A stretch of DNA of 64,000 nt, from assembly GCA_947683625.1 (NCBI GenBank), contig CANTUR010000906.1:186001-250000 (forward strand), in the 5' to 3' direction. This document shows positions 36,699 through 48,772 of the stretch, one piece after another (positions within the stretch are counted from its first letter, which is position 1; every line of letters begins with the position of its first letter). The stretch comes from Mallotus nudiflorus. Taxonomy: Eukaryota > Streptophyta > Magnoliopsida > Malpighiales > Euphorbiaceae. The notes beneath the pieces are model-generated. The model did not search any database. It was not told the DNA's origin and saw only the letters and a list, made by a program, of their open reading frames with translations. The position numbers were made by a program, and so were the translations under genes.

Positions 36699-38884
36699 TG
36701 TAAGCATGTAATTTTAGGATGCATTTGTGCATGAATGCGACAAAAGCCTCTATGATAAAAATTTAGTCAAAAATTGACCTCTAGTGTTAAGTTTCGCAAT
36801 TTCAAGGACTAATTTGCAATGTTTTTTAGGTTTAATTGTAAAAAATTGAATTTTGCAGGGGCATATTTGAAAATGTGCATAATGCCAATCGATATTACAC
36901 AATGCCAGTCGACATTTTGCAATGCCGAGACACTAAAAATTTTTAGTAAAAATATTTTTTTTACTGTGATTGGTCCAAATTTAATTTATTTTTAATAAAT
37001 AAATTAATTTTGGTATTTATTTGTAGGGGTTCTACTTCCAGTATGTGTCTCTTACGCATATAATTTTTTTTGAAATTAAAATTCTTATCCTGTTTGTTTT
37101 GGGGAAAGAAGAAATTAGAGCTACTTTGATCATATAACTCTTGTGGTCATAGAAGTGGTTAGTTTAAGAACAGGATATAAAAAAGAAAGATTGGCAAAGA
37201 AGAAGAGGGGAGCCACAATACACCCACTTGAATTTTTATATACTTTTCTTTAGTTTTTTTGCCAAAGATCATATGAAATAAACTAAAAATCACAGACAAA
37301 CAGAACAAAAGCCATAGGCTTTTATCAACGGTGATAATCCTTCTGAGGGAAATCAATACTGCATCTCATTCTTAAATCTTCTTCTCTTTCTTCTTTTATT
37401 TTGATTTTGATTTTATTTTTATATTTAATTTTATTTATTATTATTATTATTTTAATCATTCATTGATTACTTTTTTTATTTTTATTTTTATTTTCTTGAT
37501 GGATGGGCTGACATGAATTCACTATGGGGAACAAAACCTATAGAGAATCCGTGAAGATCCATGGAATGCCATGAATTAAATTTTTTATTTGGACATAGTT
37601 TTTAGGATGGGTATTTTATTTATTTATTTTTATTTTATTTATTTATTTTTATTTTATTGATTTATTTATTTTGCATTTTTATTTATTTGGGTTTTGGGTT
37701 GTATTTAATTTTATTTTTAATTTGCAGTAGATCATTGTAATAGACCCAACTGTGGGAATAATGAAATCTTTTGTGTGTGCTTGTGTTTTATTTTAATTAA
37801 TCAGTTAGTAAAATTAGGGTTTTAATTAGGTAATTAATTAAAATTAACGGCTATAGAAATCATTAGGTTGGTTAGTTAAAATTGAATTAGATTTAAGTGG
37901 ATAGAATTAGGGTTGCTTGTTAATTGTTTTATTTTATTTATGCTTAAAGTCTCATTAATTAAATTAGGGTTTTTAGAATAAGTTTGATTAATTATTTGAT
38001 ATTTTATTTGATTGTTTTGATTTTTTTTTATTGTTTTTGGGTTTGTTTGTTTATTTTTATGTGTTTTGGACCCTAAGTCCATATTAGACTTTAACCCATT
38101 TAAATAAATTGAGGTTTTTTTTTGTTTAATTAATAAAAATGTCTCTTTAGGCCCATAATTAATTAGATTTAGGGTGGAAATAACTTAGGTCTACTTAATT
38201 AATTTAGATGTAGACCCACCTAATTTAATTAATTTAGACTTAGCCCATTTAATTTAAGTTTTTTTCATAAATTGTAGATTTAAGATCACCATATAAATAA
38301 AATATGAACTAGGCTCACTAATTTAAATACTTCATAATTTGTAGATTTAGACCCATTTTAGAATTAAAATAAAAAGACTTAGGTTCACTTAATTAAAATT
38401 GTATAGGAATTAGACCCATTAGTATTTAGGCTCACTTGTAAATTAAAATATGTAGATTTAGCCCATTTAATTAAAATCAATGTAGATTAGACTAACTTAG
38501 GGATTATGAATTTAAACGAGTGCATTATTACATGTATTTTTCATGACTAGATTGCTTGGAGTTGATTGTTTTAATAAGGGTTTATATGAAATTGCATATA
38601 AATAGAGGATAAGATAGTAATTCATAAAGTAATTCTAAATGAACACAAGATTGAAAGAAATTAGTATTCCATATGCATAATCTCCTGGTTGTAGTGTTGG
38701 TTTTATTTTAGAGAATTGAGTACCACAATTTTTCTATTTGTCCCAATTATTACTCTGGGTAGTGACTCTTCATCTCCACACCATGTCTTTTGTGACAGTG
38801 GTTAGTGTGTTCTCTAGAGCCCTATGCTCAAACAGTGTCGTGGTTGCTAAAATCTTGGGCGGGCTCTAAACCCCGCCGTCTACA
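36699..38884 (+). repeat. 3' LTR of the Tat-like element
   Basis: 2186 bp, collinear with 21234-23456 but carrying fewer ~21 bp units near its start and many substitutions. The insertion is therefore old. Confidence 0.92.
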
Positions 38885-38889
38885 AATGT

Positions 38890-40670
38890 CATTCTCTTGA
38901 TTATAACCTTTAGCTATTAGTCTAGCTTTCTTCCTAGTTATGACACCTTGGTTGTTCATTTTATTTTTAAACACCCATTTGGTGCCTATAGTAGGATGAT
39001 GTTTAGGTCTAGGAACCAAGGTTCAAACCTTATTTCTCTTAAATTAATTTAACTCTTCTTACATAGCAAGGACCAAAATTCATCATTCAATGTATCATCA
39101 ACATTTTTGGGTTTAATTTGAGAAATGAAGGCTAAATTTACAATAGACTTTAATTTAGATATAGTAATTACCCCTTTTATAGTGTCACCTATAATGAGAT
39201 CTTGAGGATGAGCTTTCTTGAATTGCTAATGATTTGGAAGTTCATCCTTTAAGGTAAGTTGAGATGTCTCCTCATTATTCTTTTTGCTTGGACCTTCAAG
39301 TTCCAAAGGCTTATTGACATTTTCTTCTTAAGTATCCATAATCTCATTGTCACCTATAAGATTATTAACACTACAAACATCCTTTTTAGGATTAAGTGAG
39401 TTTGATTCATTTAATACAATATGCATTTACTTTTTAACTACTAGAGTTCTATTATTAAAAACTCTATATGCTTTACTAAAAATAAAATACCTTAGTATCA
39501 ACTTTGGAATCAAATTTTTTAAGATTATCCTTAGTGTTTAATATAAAGCACTTGCATCCAAATACTCTTAGATATGAGATTTTGGGTTTTCTATTGTTCC
39601 ATAGTTTATAAGATATTTTTTTCAAAATTAGTCTTTTGAAAACTCCGTTTGAAATGTAACAAGATGTGTTAATGACTTCTGCCAAAAGTATAGAGGCAAG
39701 TTTTACTCATAAAACATTGTTCTAGCCATTTCCACAAGAGTTCTATTTTTCGTTTTGACTACCCTATTTTATTAAGGAGTTTTAGGATAGGAAAACATGT
39801 GTGAGATACCATTTTCATTATAATAGTTTTTGAAAAATTCACTTTCAAATTCGGTTCCATGACCACTTCTAATAGAAGAAATACAAAAACCTTTTTCTTT
39901 TTGAACTCTTTTCACAAAATTTTCAAAAGCTTTAAATGCATCATTCTTATGAGTAAGAAACATACCTAAGTTAATATGGAGTAATCATCAACCAATACAT
40001 ATGCATAGTGCATTCCACTGAGACAAGCAACTCTAATTGGTCCAAACAAATCCATATGTATAAGTTCAAGTGGTCTAGAAGTAAACACTACATTTTTTAG
40101 CTTAAATGATGAATTGGATTATTTTCCCTTTTGACAAGCATTGCAAGGTTTATCCTTAGTGAATTCAAGCTTAGGTAAACCAATAATAAGTTCATGTTTA
40201 CAAAGATCATTCAAAAGCTTAAAATTTACATGTCTTAACCTTCTATGCCATGTCCATGTGTCATGGGAAATAGACATTAAGAATTTGATGTCTTTGTTAT
40301 CAATTTTGTTCAAATCAATAACATAAACATTATCTACCCTTTCACCATTAAAGATGAATTTATTTTTATCAAGACTCCTAACATGACAATTTCTAGGATA
40401 GAAAGTCACCTTAATTCCCATGTCACATAATTGACTTATACTAAGAAAATTATGTTTAATACCATCAACAAACAACACATGATGTATAAATAAGGATTAA
40501 GGATTACTTATTTCTCTAATGCTAATAATCTTTCCTTTTGCATTGTCTCTGAATGTAACATGTCCTCCATCCTTTGTATCAAGTTTGCTGAATTGCTCAT
40601 TGTCTCCCATCATGTGCCTTGAACATCCACTATCAAGATACCACTTGCTTTTCATTTTTATGGATTTCAA
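38890..40670 (-). pseudogene. Sirevirus pol: protease, integrase and RT N-terminus
   Basis: On the minus strand the protease motif WYLDSGCSRHMMGDNEQFS lies at 40643 downward, then FVDGIKHNFLSISQLCDMGI. The integrase zinc-binding segment WHRRLRHVNFKLL...CNACQKGK (H, H, C, C) lies at about 40263-40119. The integrase core follows in fragments (LIHMDLFGPIRVACL, ALKVIVGRG-like GHGTEFESEFFKNYY at ~39860, ISHMFSYPKTP), then VFGCKCFILNTKDNLKKFDS. The RT start HHPTIGTKWVFKNKMNNQGV ends at 38890, at the Tat-like insertion. Many stops and frameshifts are present. The integrase inserts cDNA into host chromatin. This copy is inactive. Confidence 0.9.
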
Positions 40671-40819
40671 GCATACTTTTTTTTTTCATTTTCAAGTGCC
40701 ATGAAATAAAGATTGGCCACTTCTTATTGTTCCTTTTCCTTTTCCTCTTTGGATTCAAAAGAGTCATCCCAAGTAGCTTTGAAGGCCTTCTTCCTATCCT
40801 TTGCTCCTTTATTCTTAAA

Positions 40820-41236
40820 TTTGAGTTTGGGGCACTCACTTCAGATATGTCCCGATTTCTTGCATTCATAGCAAGTAATTTCTTTAGTTTTCTTTTTACT
40901 ATCTCCTTCAAACTTCTTATTAGAGTCCCTTATTTTTAAGAAAATTTTCTTTCTAACAAACTTCTTAAAGTTCCTACTGAGCATGGTAATATCACTATCT
41001 TCATCAGTAGAATCTTTAACGTTTTCCTCTTCACTATCTTCTTGAAGAGCTTTTAGTGCTATGCTCTTTTTCTTCTTTTGCTTCTCTTTTTACTCTTCAC
41101 CTCTTTGTTTGATTATAAGCTCATTTATTAGGAGCTTCTCAATAAGCACATTAGTTGGGAGAGTATAAAGGTCTTGAGCTTCCTCAATTGAAGTGACCCA
41201 AGATTTCCAATCCTTTTTAGGTATGATTATTAAAAT
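40820..41236 (-). pseudogene. Sirevirus gag C-terminus with CCHC zinc knuckle
   Basis: On the minus strand, KDWKSWVTSIEEAQDLYTLP is followed by a Lys/Glu-rich stretch and the knuckle CYECKKSGHI-stop-SECP (40873-40832). It then reads KLKFKNKGAKDRKKAFKATW. The stop is TGA where CGA is expected, consistent with loss of a methylated CpG. The upstream part of gag is separated by the solo LTR at 41242-44500. The opposite-strand frames in this stretch are shadows. Confidence 0.88.
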
Positions 41237-41241
41237 CTTAT

Positions 41242-43166
41242 TGTCACGACCCAAAACAGGGGCCATGACCGGCGCTAGGGAACGGGAATTCTTTCGAATC
41301 CGAAACCCGTAGCAAGCCTAAAACTAAAATAAACATACAATAATAATAATAACACATTTAAATAAAATACTGTGCAGCGGAATAAAATCATAAATATCAA
41401 AATAACATTTCCACCAACTGGATTTAAATTAAATACTCATCTCATATATATATAAACTCTTTTAATACAAATCCAGTTCAAATATAATACAACATCTCGT
41501 AAATGTATATAACTACTGCAGTGTCTAGATTAATAAAATAAACTCAAGACTCAAAGAAGCAATTTACACAAAGAAGCCGGGGCAGAAGAAATCCGGTGGT
41601 ACAGGCCTGCTACTGAGGTCTAAAGATGATGACTCTCCTGAAAAATTAGTCAACGGAGGGGGAGTCAGACCTCACTGAGTGAATTACTATAATATACATA
41701 CATGCATACTAAATGACAATGCATACAATCAATAGTATATATCTAATATGTATATATATACAGGCAAATACACACAGATGCAGTAAAATCATTTTATATA
41801 TATTTCATTGAAAATCACGTTTATGAAGGATCAAATAGAACCCTATAATATCACAACCTCAAAACAGTGTTAGACAACACTCTAGCCATACAGACTCACT
41901 TATTCCAAAATATGTTCACTTGATCCATTTGGACAGTAGACTGGCCCCGAGACACTAAGTCAACCGAGCTCCAGCAGTCTGACTGCCAGTGTGATTGGCC
42001 CCGAGGACACTTGGTCAACCGAGCTCCAGCAATCACACCCAAATCACATCTCACACATCAGATAAATCAATTCAAATCAAAATCCTCAAACTGGTTAGTA
42101 ATATAGCCTAAATGCTATAAGCGCACCGGTACGTACTCGGTCCTAGTGCTGCCCACTAGGTAGCACGTTCTATTGATATCCTTCATTAATAAATATAAAA
42201 CATTCATTCACAAGTAAATGATGCATGAATTTAAATAACATAACAATATAAACCATATATATACTGGAAATATACCAAAAGTAAACCAGGTATATTTTGA
42301 GTATATATACGTCAAATAAATCCAATCAAATTACAGATTAAGCTAGAAATATATTTAAAAATATTTTAAATATAATTTATTAATAAAACATGCATATAAT
42401 TTAATATATACCAAAAATAAACTAACAATATACTTAATACAAATCACATTATTTATGCATATTTAATCAAAATAAAACATATATTTCTAAATCATGCACC
42501 CTAAACATATATATATAATATAGTAACTCACACTTAGTGCGCTTCATGAGATGGATCCGACGGGCCTGGTCCACTAGGCCTCGATCTCGGTGCAATTAAA
42601 CAAACAATAACGACAGGAATCATAATAAATTGAACAGAAGTTCTAAGGACTCATCTAGATTATTAAACATATAATCGAAATTAGAGTTCGACCGGACATC
42701 ACGTTTTACGAGAAATTCTATCGAAAATTCGGCAGAACCTCCCTTGTAAAATGGACATCTCTCTACTCAAAGAGTAGAGCCGACCCTGCAAAGAAACACA
42801 CTTCGAAAAACAGTCACAACTCATCCACAACCCCTCGGTCGAACTCCAAACTACAGTCTACCGACCGGGGTCCACAAACACAGAATAATTTCAGAATTAC
42901 CCAAAAATACCCTTATAACATAGAAATGCATTTTATACGTAGAAATTACATAATTAACCTTTAAACACATTAAAAATCGATAAAAACTCATTTTATTAGT
43001 AAAATCGTATATTATATATATAATTGAAAATAATTCACGAAAATTAGTTTTTAATTAGTTAAAAAATACTAAATAATTTGTAGAAATCATTTTTATACCT
43101 TAAATAACTATTTAAAACCAATTAAATTATAATTTTTGCCAATTTTGTGTAAAATTACCAAAATAC

Positions 43167-43202
<36 letters not shown>

Positions 43203-44500
43203 TAAAATTACTTTAAAAATTCACCAAAAATAGTATAATTGCAAAAAATTAATTTTCTCAACATATTTATCAATAATATCAATAATTAAACTCAATTCTC
43301 TAATTAATTTCAATTAAAAACACAATTAACCTAATTTTCCCAAAAATTACATAAACCTAAATAATTCAAAATAAATACATAGAAATTCATAAAAATTCAA
43401 AATAAATTCATATAATTCATTTCAACACCTATAATTATCATAAAACACAATTTCATAATTTATTTAATTAATTTCCGAAATTAGAAAATAATATTAAAAT
43501 ATTCAAAAATACCAAAAAATCAAAATAATCTCCAAAAATTCTACAAAAATTCACACATGAATATTAAGCTAAGGAGAACAACATTTGTGTGAAGGAGTTT
43601 TTTCATGAATCAATCAAATTGAAGTTCAAAAATATCAAGAACCCTAATATGGCCGAAATCGAAAATTCAAAACCTAAGCAAATCAAGACCATTTTAAGTG
43701 AAACAAAGCTTGGAATCACACTCACCGGAGCTCAAGGAGAAGAAATAGACCCAGCGGTGTCAAAAATGGTGGTCGAAAACGTCGTGAACGTCGGTGGCCA
43801 AGTTTCGGCTTCTCCGGTTAAAATTGATCTCCAGACGCCGGAAATGGCTGCAACAGCGGCGAGGAAGGCTGAGGAAGGTGGTGGCATGCCAGAAGGCACA
43901 CCAACAGCAAGAAATTGGCATGACAGGCGGCAGAACGGCGATGGGGATGGTCAGGGTTGAAGGAGGAACGGGGAGGGGCAGTTTTGCAAATAAGTTAAAA
44001 TTTATAATTTGTTAATATATTAAATGTATATATGTATATATATAAACTTATTACTATATAATAAAATAATATTAAATTACACACATTAAATATACACCAC
44101 ACACTTATAATTTAATATTTTAAAATTTAATACTCCTAAAAATAATTAAATAATATCAAAACCAATTAATAATTAATAAAATATTAAGGTAATTAATTAA
44201 CCCTAATTAAATAAATAAATACACATATATATTTCATTTGGTAATTTAAAAATATATATGAGTTCATGCAAGTCCGTAAATTTATTTAAAATAATTAATA
44301 GTAAATTATTTACGTGAAAATTTTCCCGAAAATGCAAGCTCCGGGAAAATTTTACGTAAAGTATTCAAAATAATAAGTAAACAATTAAAAATCAATTTTA
44401 ATTAATCAACAACTTATGAAATATCAATATCATATTTAAAAATTATTAATACTGCATATCCCGATGCAGTATAAAAATATTTAAAACACGGGATATTACA
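41242..44500 (-). mobile_element. Solo LTR, Tekay-type gypsy, subfamily A, inverted
   Basis: On the plus strand it runs TGTCACGACCC...GGGATATTACA with a perfect target duplication CTTAT (41237-41241, 44501-44505). It splits the Sirevirus gag. Removing it and one duplication copy rejoins ATCTTAT with TGTTCACCTC. It has all hairpin landmarks and GTGAGT (43725-43720 on the minus strand). The frames at 43589-44015 lie over its GC-rich block and pyrimidine tract and have no product. Confidence 0.95.
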
Positions 44501-44505
44501 CTTAT

Positions 44506-44990
44506 TGTTCACCTCTTTTTTTGGAGAAATTTTTACCAAGCCTTTTGAGGGTTGTGAGGAAAGCATTAAGACAGTTTGTCAACTCCATGATTGATTCTTG
44601 AGGCTTCATTTTGGAAGAGTTCATATTCATACATTTGAAGTTGAACCTTCTTGCTTCTAACTTGCATGTTGCCTTCAGAATAATTTTCTAAGGTCTCCTA
44701 TACTTCCTTGGCTGACATGCAATGTTGAAGTTTGCCTTCTTTTTCTCTGGTCATGGAAGAGACTAGAGTGATAATAGTCTTTTTATTTTTATGATTTTCC
44801 TCCTTTTGTTCCTTATTCCATTGGCTTCTTGCAAGAGTAGTTACCACACCATCAATGGTAGTTGTAGGTGGTTCCCAACCTTTTAGAACAATATCCCAAA
44901 GTTTGATGGAATCACAATCAAGGTATAGTTCTATTTTGAACTTCTAATGAGGATAATCACTACCATAAAAGAATGGTATAAGTGAAGACA
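44506..44990 (-). pseudogene. Sirevirus gag N-terminal part (UBN2-type)
   Basis: On the minus strand it begins near MSSLIPFFYGSDYPH, then has a stop, FKIELYLDCDSIKLWDIVLK and GWEPPTTTIDGVVTT. It continues with WNKEQKEENHKNKKTIITLV, CMSAKEVQETLENYSEG and QLQMYEYELFQNEASRI. This is the gag-polypeptide of LTR copia type (UBN2), the particle-forming protein. It has several stops and ends at the solo LTR target site. Confidence 0.88.
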
Positions 44991-45028
44991 TATTTTGAGA
45001 TTCTAGCAATTAAGTTCCTAGAATCTAA

Positions 45029-45040
45029 GCTCTGATACCA
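45029..45040 (-). other. Primer-binding site of the Sirevirus
   Basis: The plus strand has GCTCTGATACCA, i.e. TGGTATCAGAGC on the element strand. It lies 2 bp from the 5' LTR end (45043) and is complementary to initiator tRNA-Met. Confidence 0.92.
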
Positions 45041-46879
45041 ATTAAAAGAGTCCTAGAGGGCGGAGGGGGGGAATAGGACTATCGAATAATAATAAAAAAT
45101 TAAAAAGATTTGAACAAGAATTAAAAAGAATGTTGAGAAGGAAGAATAATGAATATAAGAATTTAAGGAATTTGAATTCTCAACAATCCTACATCTCCAC
45201 TTGACTTATCCCCAAGTTAGTATTTTGAATCACCATAATCTATTTCCCTGGATTGATTTTTATAACTTGAGTTTTAGGCTCAACTCAAACTTTAAAACTT
45301 GAGTTTTTAATGCTTACTCAAAAACCAATTTATAAGTGTTTTTAAGGCTTACACTAAAACCAAATTCCTAAGTGTTTTAATGGCTAAACACTTAAACCAA
45401 TTCCTTTAGAATAGAATCTCACTACCCATTTTCTTAAACCCAGAAAATAGAAGAATAAGAATTTATATTCTAACACTCACTAACTCTCACAAGAATATAC
45501 AATAATAAAATGAATTTTGAAAGAGTTTAGAGAGGTTAATTGAATGCTTGAAAGTATAGAATGAATAATCAAGTTTCTCAACCTCAAAATAATCTTCAGA
45601 GGTCATATTTATACTTGAGCAATTCAATTATAACTGTTAAAAGCAATAATTTCATTCCCAACAAAAATAAAATCCATTTGAATGAAATTTAGACTTTTAA
45701 GTTGCATTTTGTTAGGTCTCAGTTGGGATATCATTAGTTTCGATTGGGACGGGCATTGAATAGCCGTTACGAGCCATTGCATTTAAAATTTTGCTTTAGT
45801 CCTAATCAGGATATCATTGTCCTAGGCATTGTCCCGATCGGGACATTAGATAGGGATTAGTTCTGCCAAAAAATGAAGTTTTGTAGAAATTGATGTGCCT
45901 TAGTCCCAGTTAGGACATTCAATGTCCTAGTTAGGACCATGACAAGATTTGCATTTTTTGTGCAATTTGGTCCCTATGTTGAGTTCGATCGAGATAGTGT
46001 TTTGTACTGTCTTTTCGAGACTGAAGAAGATCAAATCAAACTTAGCCTTCTTTATAATTGTAGATAATTGTCTTATCTTTCTATATCACTTTGAATCACC
46101 TCAATTGAATCTTTGTAGCTTAAGATATTGTTGAAATATTGAGAGTTGTACAACTTGAAATGAAAGCTACATATGCTGACTTCGACTCAAAATTTGCATG
46201 CCCAAATGAGGTCAGATTTTGACAAGTAAGCTCAATTCAGAAAGCTTAAAATATCTACTTCAAAAGTGAAGGAGATCACTTTCTCATTATAGAACTCTAA
46301 AGATGTTAAAAAGCCTTCTTAAATCTCAGATGTTGAATTAACCCAAAAGACCTGTATATAGCTGTAATATCCCGTGTTTTTTTAAAATATTTTTTACACT
46401 GTACCGGGATATACAGTGTCAATAATTTTTATGCATTATACGATATTTTTATGAGTTAATATGTATTTTAAACCTATTTTAATTACTGTCTATTATTTTC
46501 AGTATTTTACGTAAAATTTTCCCGGGACTTTCATTTTCGGGGAAAATTTCCACGTAAACAATGTATTATTAATTATTTTAAATGTATTTACGGGTTTGCA
46601 TGAACTCATACATATTTTTAAATTATTAAATAAAGTCTGTGTGTGTATATTTATTTAATTAGGGTTTATTATTACCCTAATATTTTATTATTTATTTATT
46701 ATTATTTGATTATTTTATTTATTATTAAATTATTAAAATTTATTATTTTATTATTAATTATTTATTAATATTTAATTATTTTAATTTATTTGATTTTTTT
46801 CTTTTTTCTTTTTTCTTTTTCTTTTCCTTTTTCTTTCTTTTTCTTTTTCTTTCTCTTTCCTTTTCTTTCTTTTTCTTTT

Positions 46880-47005
46880 TCTTCTTCTTCTTCTTCTCCC
46901 GTGGGTGCCCGACGCCGGCCATTTCTTCTCATCGTCGTTTCTTCCTCCTCCGGCCACCGTTTTCGACACCGCCAGTCTCTATCTTCTCCTTGAGCTCCGG
47001 TGAGT
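46880..47005 (+). promoter_or_regulatory. LTR pyrimidine tract, GC-rich block and splice-donor-like site
   Basis: A long (TTTTTC)n/(TTC)n tract (46793-46895) is followed by a GC-rich block and CTCCG|GTGAGT (donor at 47000). In plants such a Y-patch often lies at a transcription start. All seven measurable LTR copies have GTGAG(T/C) at the same place (2367, 7387-7392 minus, 24927, 31391, 43725-43720 minus, 47000, 62224 minus), although the GC-rich block itself differs greatly between copies. A first untranslated exon ending at this donor is inferred, not shown. Confidence 0.5.
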
Positions 47006-47924
47006 GTTATTCTAGCTTTGGTTTGAGCTAAAATGGTCTAGAATTGCTTAGGTTATGAGTTGAAGTTTTCGGCCACTTTTGGTTTTCGATTTTTTTGAGC
47101 TTCGATTTGGATGATTCATGGAAACTTCCTTCACAAATGTTGTTCCTGGTAGCTTAATCTTCATGTATGAATTTTTACAGAATTTTTGGAGATTGTTTGG
47201 ATTTTTGGGTATTTTTGAATATTTTAATATTATTTTCGAATTTTCGGAAATTAATTATTTAAATTATGAAATTGGAGTTTATGGTTGAATTAGGTGTTGA
47301 AATGAATTATAGGAATTTATTTGGAATTTTTATGAATTTCTAAGTATTTATTTTTAATTATTGAAGTTTATGTGATTTTGTAAAATTAAGTTAATTGTGT
47401 TTTAAATTGAATTTAATTGGTTAATTGAGTTTAATTATTGATATTATTGATAAATATGTTGAGAAAATTAATTTTGGATAATTGTATGATTTTTGGTGAA
47501 TTTTTGAAGTAATTTAGGTATATATATATATATAGGGGTATTTTGGTAATTTTACCCTAAATTGTCTAAAAATGTAATTTAATTGGTTTTAATATTTATT
47601 TAAGGTATAAAAATGATTTCTACAAAATATTTAGTATTTTTAACTAATTAAAACTATTTTTCGTGAATTATTTTCAATTATATATTTAATATACGGTTTT
47701 TCTAATAAAATGAGTTTTAATTGATTTTTATAGTGTTTCAAGATTTATTATGTAATTTCTACGTATGAAATGTATTTTTATGATTTAAGGATATTTTTGG
47801 TATATTTGAATATATATTCTGTGTTTGTGGACCCCGGTCGACAGATTGTAGTTTGGAGTCCGACTGAGGGGTTGTGATTGATTGTGGTGTTTATTTTTGA
47901 AGTGTATTTTCTTTGCAGGGTCGG

Positions 47925-48772
47925 CTCTACTCTTTTGAGTAGAGAGATGTCCGTTTTACAGGGGAGGTTCTGCCGGATTTCCGGTAGAATTCTCGTAAAA
48001 CGTGATATCCAGTCGAACCCTAATTTCCGATTCTGTGTTGAATACTCTAGATTTAATTCTAGGATTTCTGTTAGGGTTATTCTGATGTCGATTAATTATT
48101 TCTTGTTTAGTTGCGCCGAGACCGAGGGTTAGTGGACCAGGCCCATCGGACCTGTCTCGTGGAGCGCATTAGGTGAGTTACTATATTATATATATATGCT
48201 TAGGATGCATGATTTAGAAAATGCATGTTTTATTTTGACTAAATATGCATAAATAACATGATTTATATTCAAGTATATTTTTGGTATATTTTTGGTATAT
48301 AATAAATTATATACATGTTTTATTAATAAAATATATTTAAAATGTTTTTAAATATATTTTTAGTTTAATTCATGATTTGATTGGATTTATTTGACATATA
48401 TATACTCAAAATATACCTGGTTTATGTTTGGTATATTTTCGGTATATATATGGTTTATATTGTTGATTTATTTTAAATTCATGCATCATGTATTTGTGAA
48501 TGAATGTTTTATTATTTATTAATGAAGGATATCAATAGAACGTGCTACCTAGTGGGCAGCACTAGGACCGAGTACGTACCGGTACGCCTATAGCTTTAGG
48601 CTATATTACTAACTTATTTGTGGATATTGATTTGATTATGATTATTGATATATGTGAGATGTGGTTTGTGGGGTGTGATTGCTGGAGCTCGGTTGACCAA
48701 GTGTCTCGGGGCCAATCACACTGGCAGTCAGACTGCTGGAGCTCGGTTGACTTAGTGTCTCGGGGCCAGTCT
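47925..48772 (+). promoter_or_regulatory. Conserved stem-loop array in the gypsy LTR
   Basis: In this reference LTR: H1 CTCTACTC/GAGTAGAG (47925-47944). H2 outer CGTTTTAC/GTAAAACG (47952-47959, 47995-48002) with inner TTCTGCCGGA/TCCGGTAGAA (47968-47989). H3 CGAGAC/GTCTCG (48117-48159). H4 CCTAGTG/CACTAGG (48548-48566). H5 TGTGATTG/CAATCACA (48674-48720). H6 AGACTG/CAGTCT (48730-48772). H5 and H6 have nearly the same loop (CTGGAGCTCGGTTGAC...AGTGTCTCGGGGC) but different stems. Subfamilies B and C keep stems with paired changes. A structured RNA is the simplest reading; the function is unknown. Confidence 0.7.

Larger units (their letters stand above)
21234..38884 (+). mobile_element. Tat-like Ty3/gypsy element, gag only, non-autonomous
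   Basis: Two LTRs of about 2.2 kb (21234-23456, 36699-38884), a PBS, a gag remnant and a polypurine tract define the element. A perfect target duplication AATGT (21229-21233, 38885-38889) marks its insertion in the Sirevirus RT. Apart from two later solo LTRs, the internal region is about 6.9 kb and contains gag-like coding only. I find no protease, RT or integrase motif in any frame. The Gag style, the PBS that is not of the initiator-Met type and tandem repeats upstream of the PPT resemble Tat/Ogre-lineage elements. It would have needed pol from a relative. Confidence 0.88.

Noticed and set aside
40519..40939. Plus-strand frames opposite the Sirevirus gag/protease
   Set aside because: They are shadows of the minus-strand coding remains, which match gag and protease motifs.
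43589..44015. Two overlapping frames (123 and 73 residues) with ordinary-looking composition
   Set aside because: They are antisense to the LTR leader block, not conserved in the other LTR copies, and the two overlapping frames exclude each other.
41242..44500. Possibility that the paired opposite LTRs at 41.2 and 46.4 kb belong to one element
   Set aside because: They are in opposite orientation, each has its own perfect target duplication, and each interrupts a different part of the Sirevirus.
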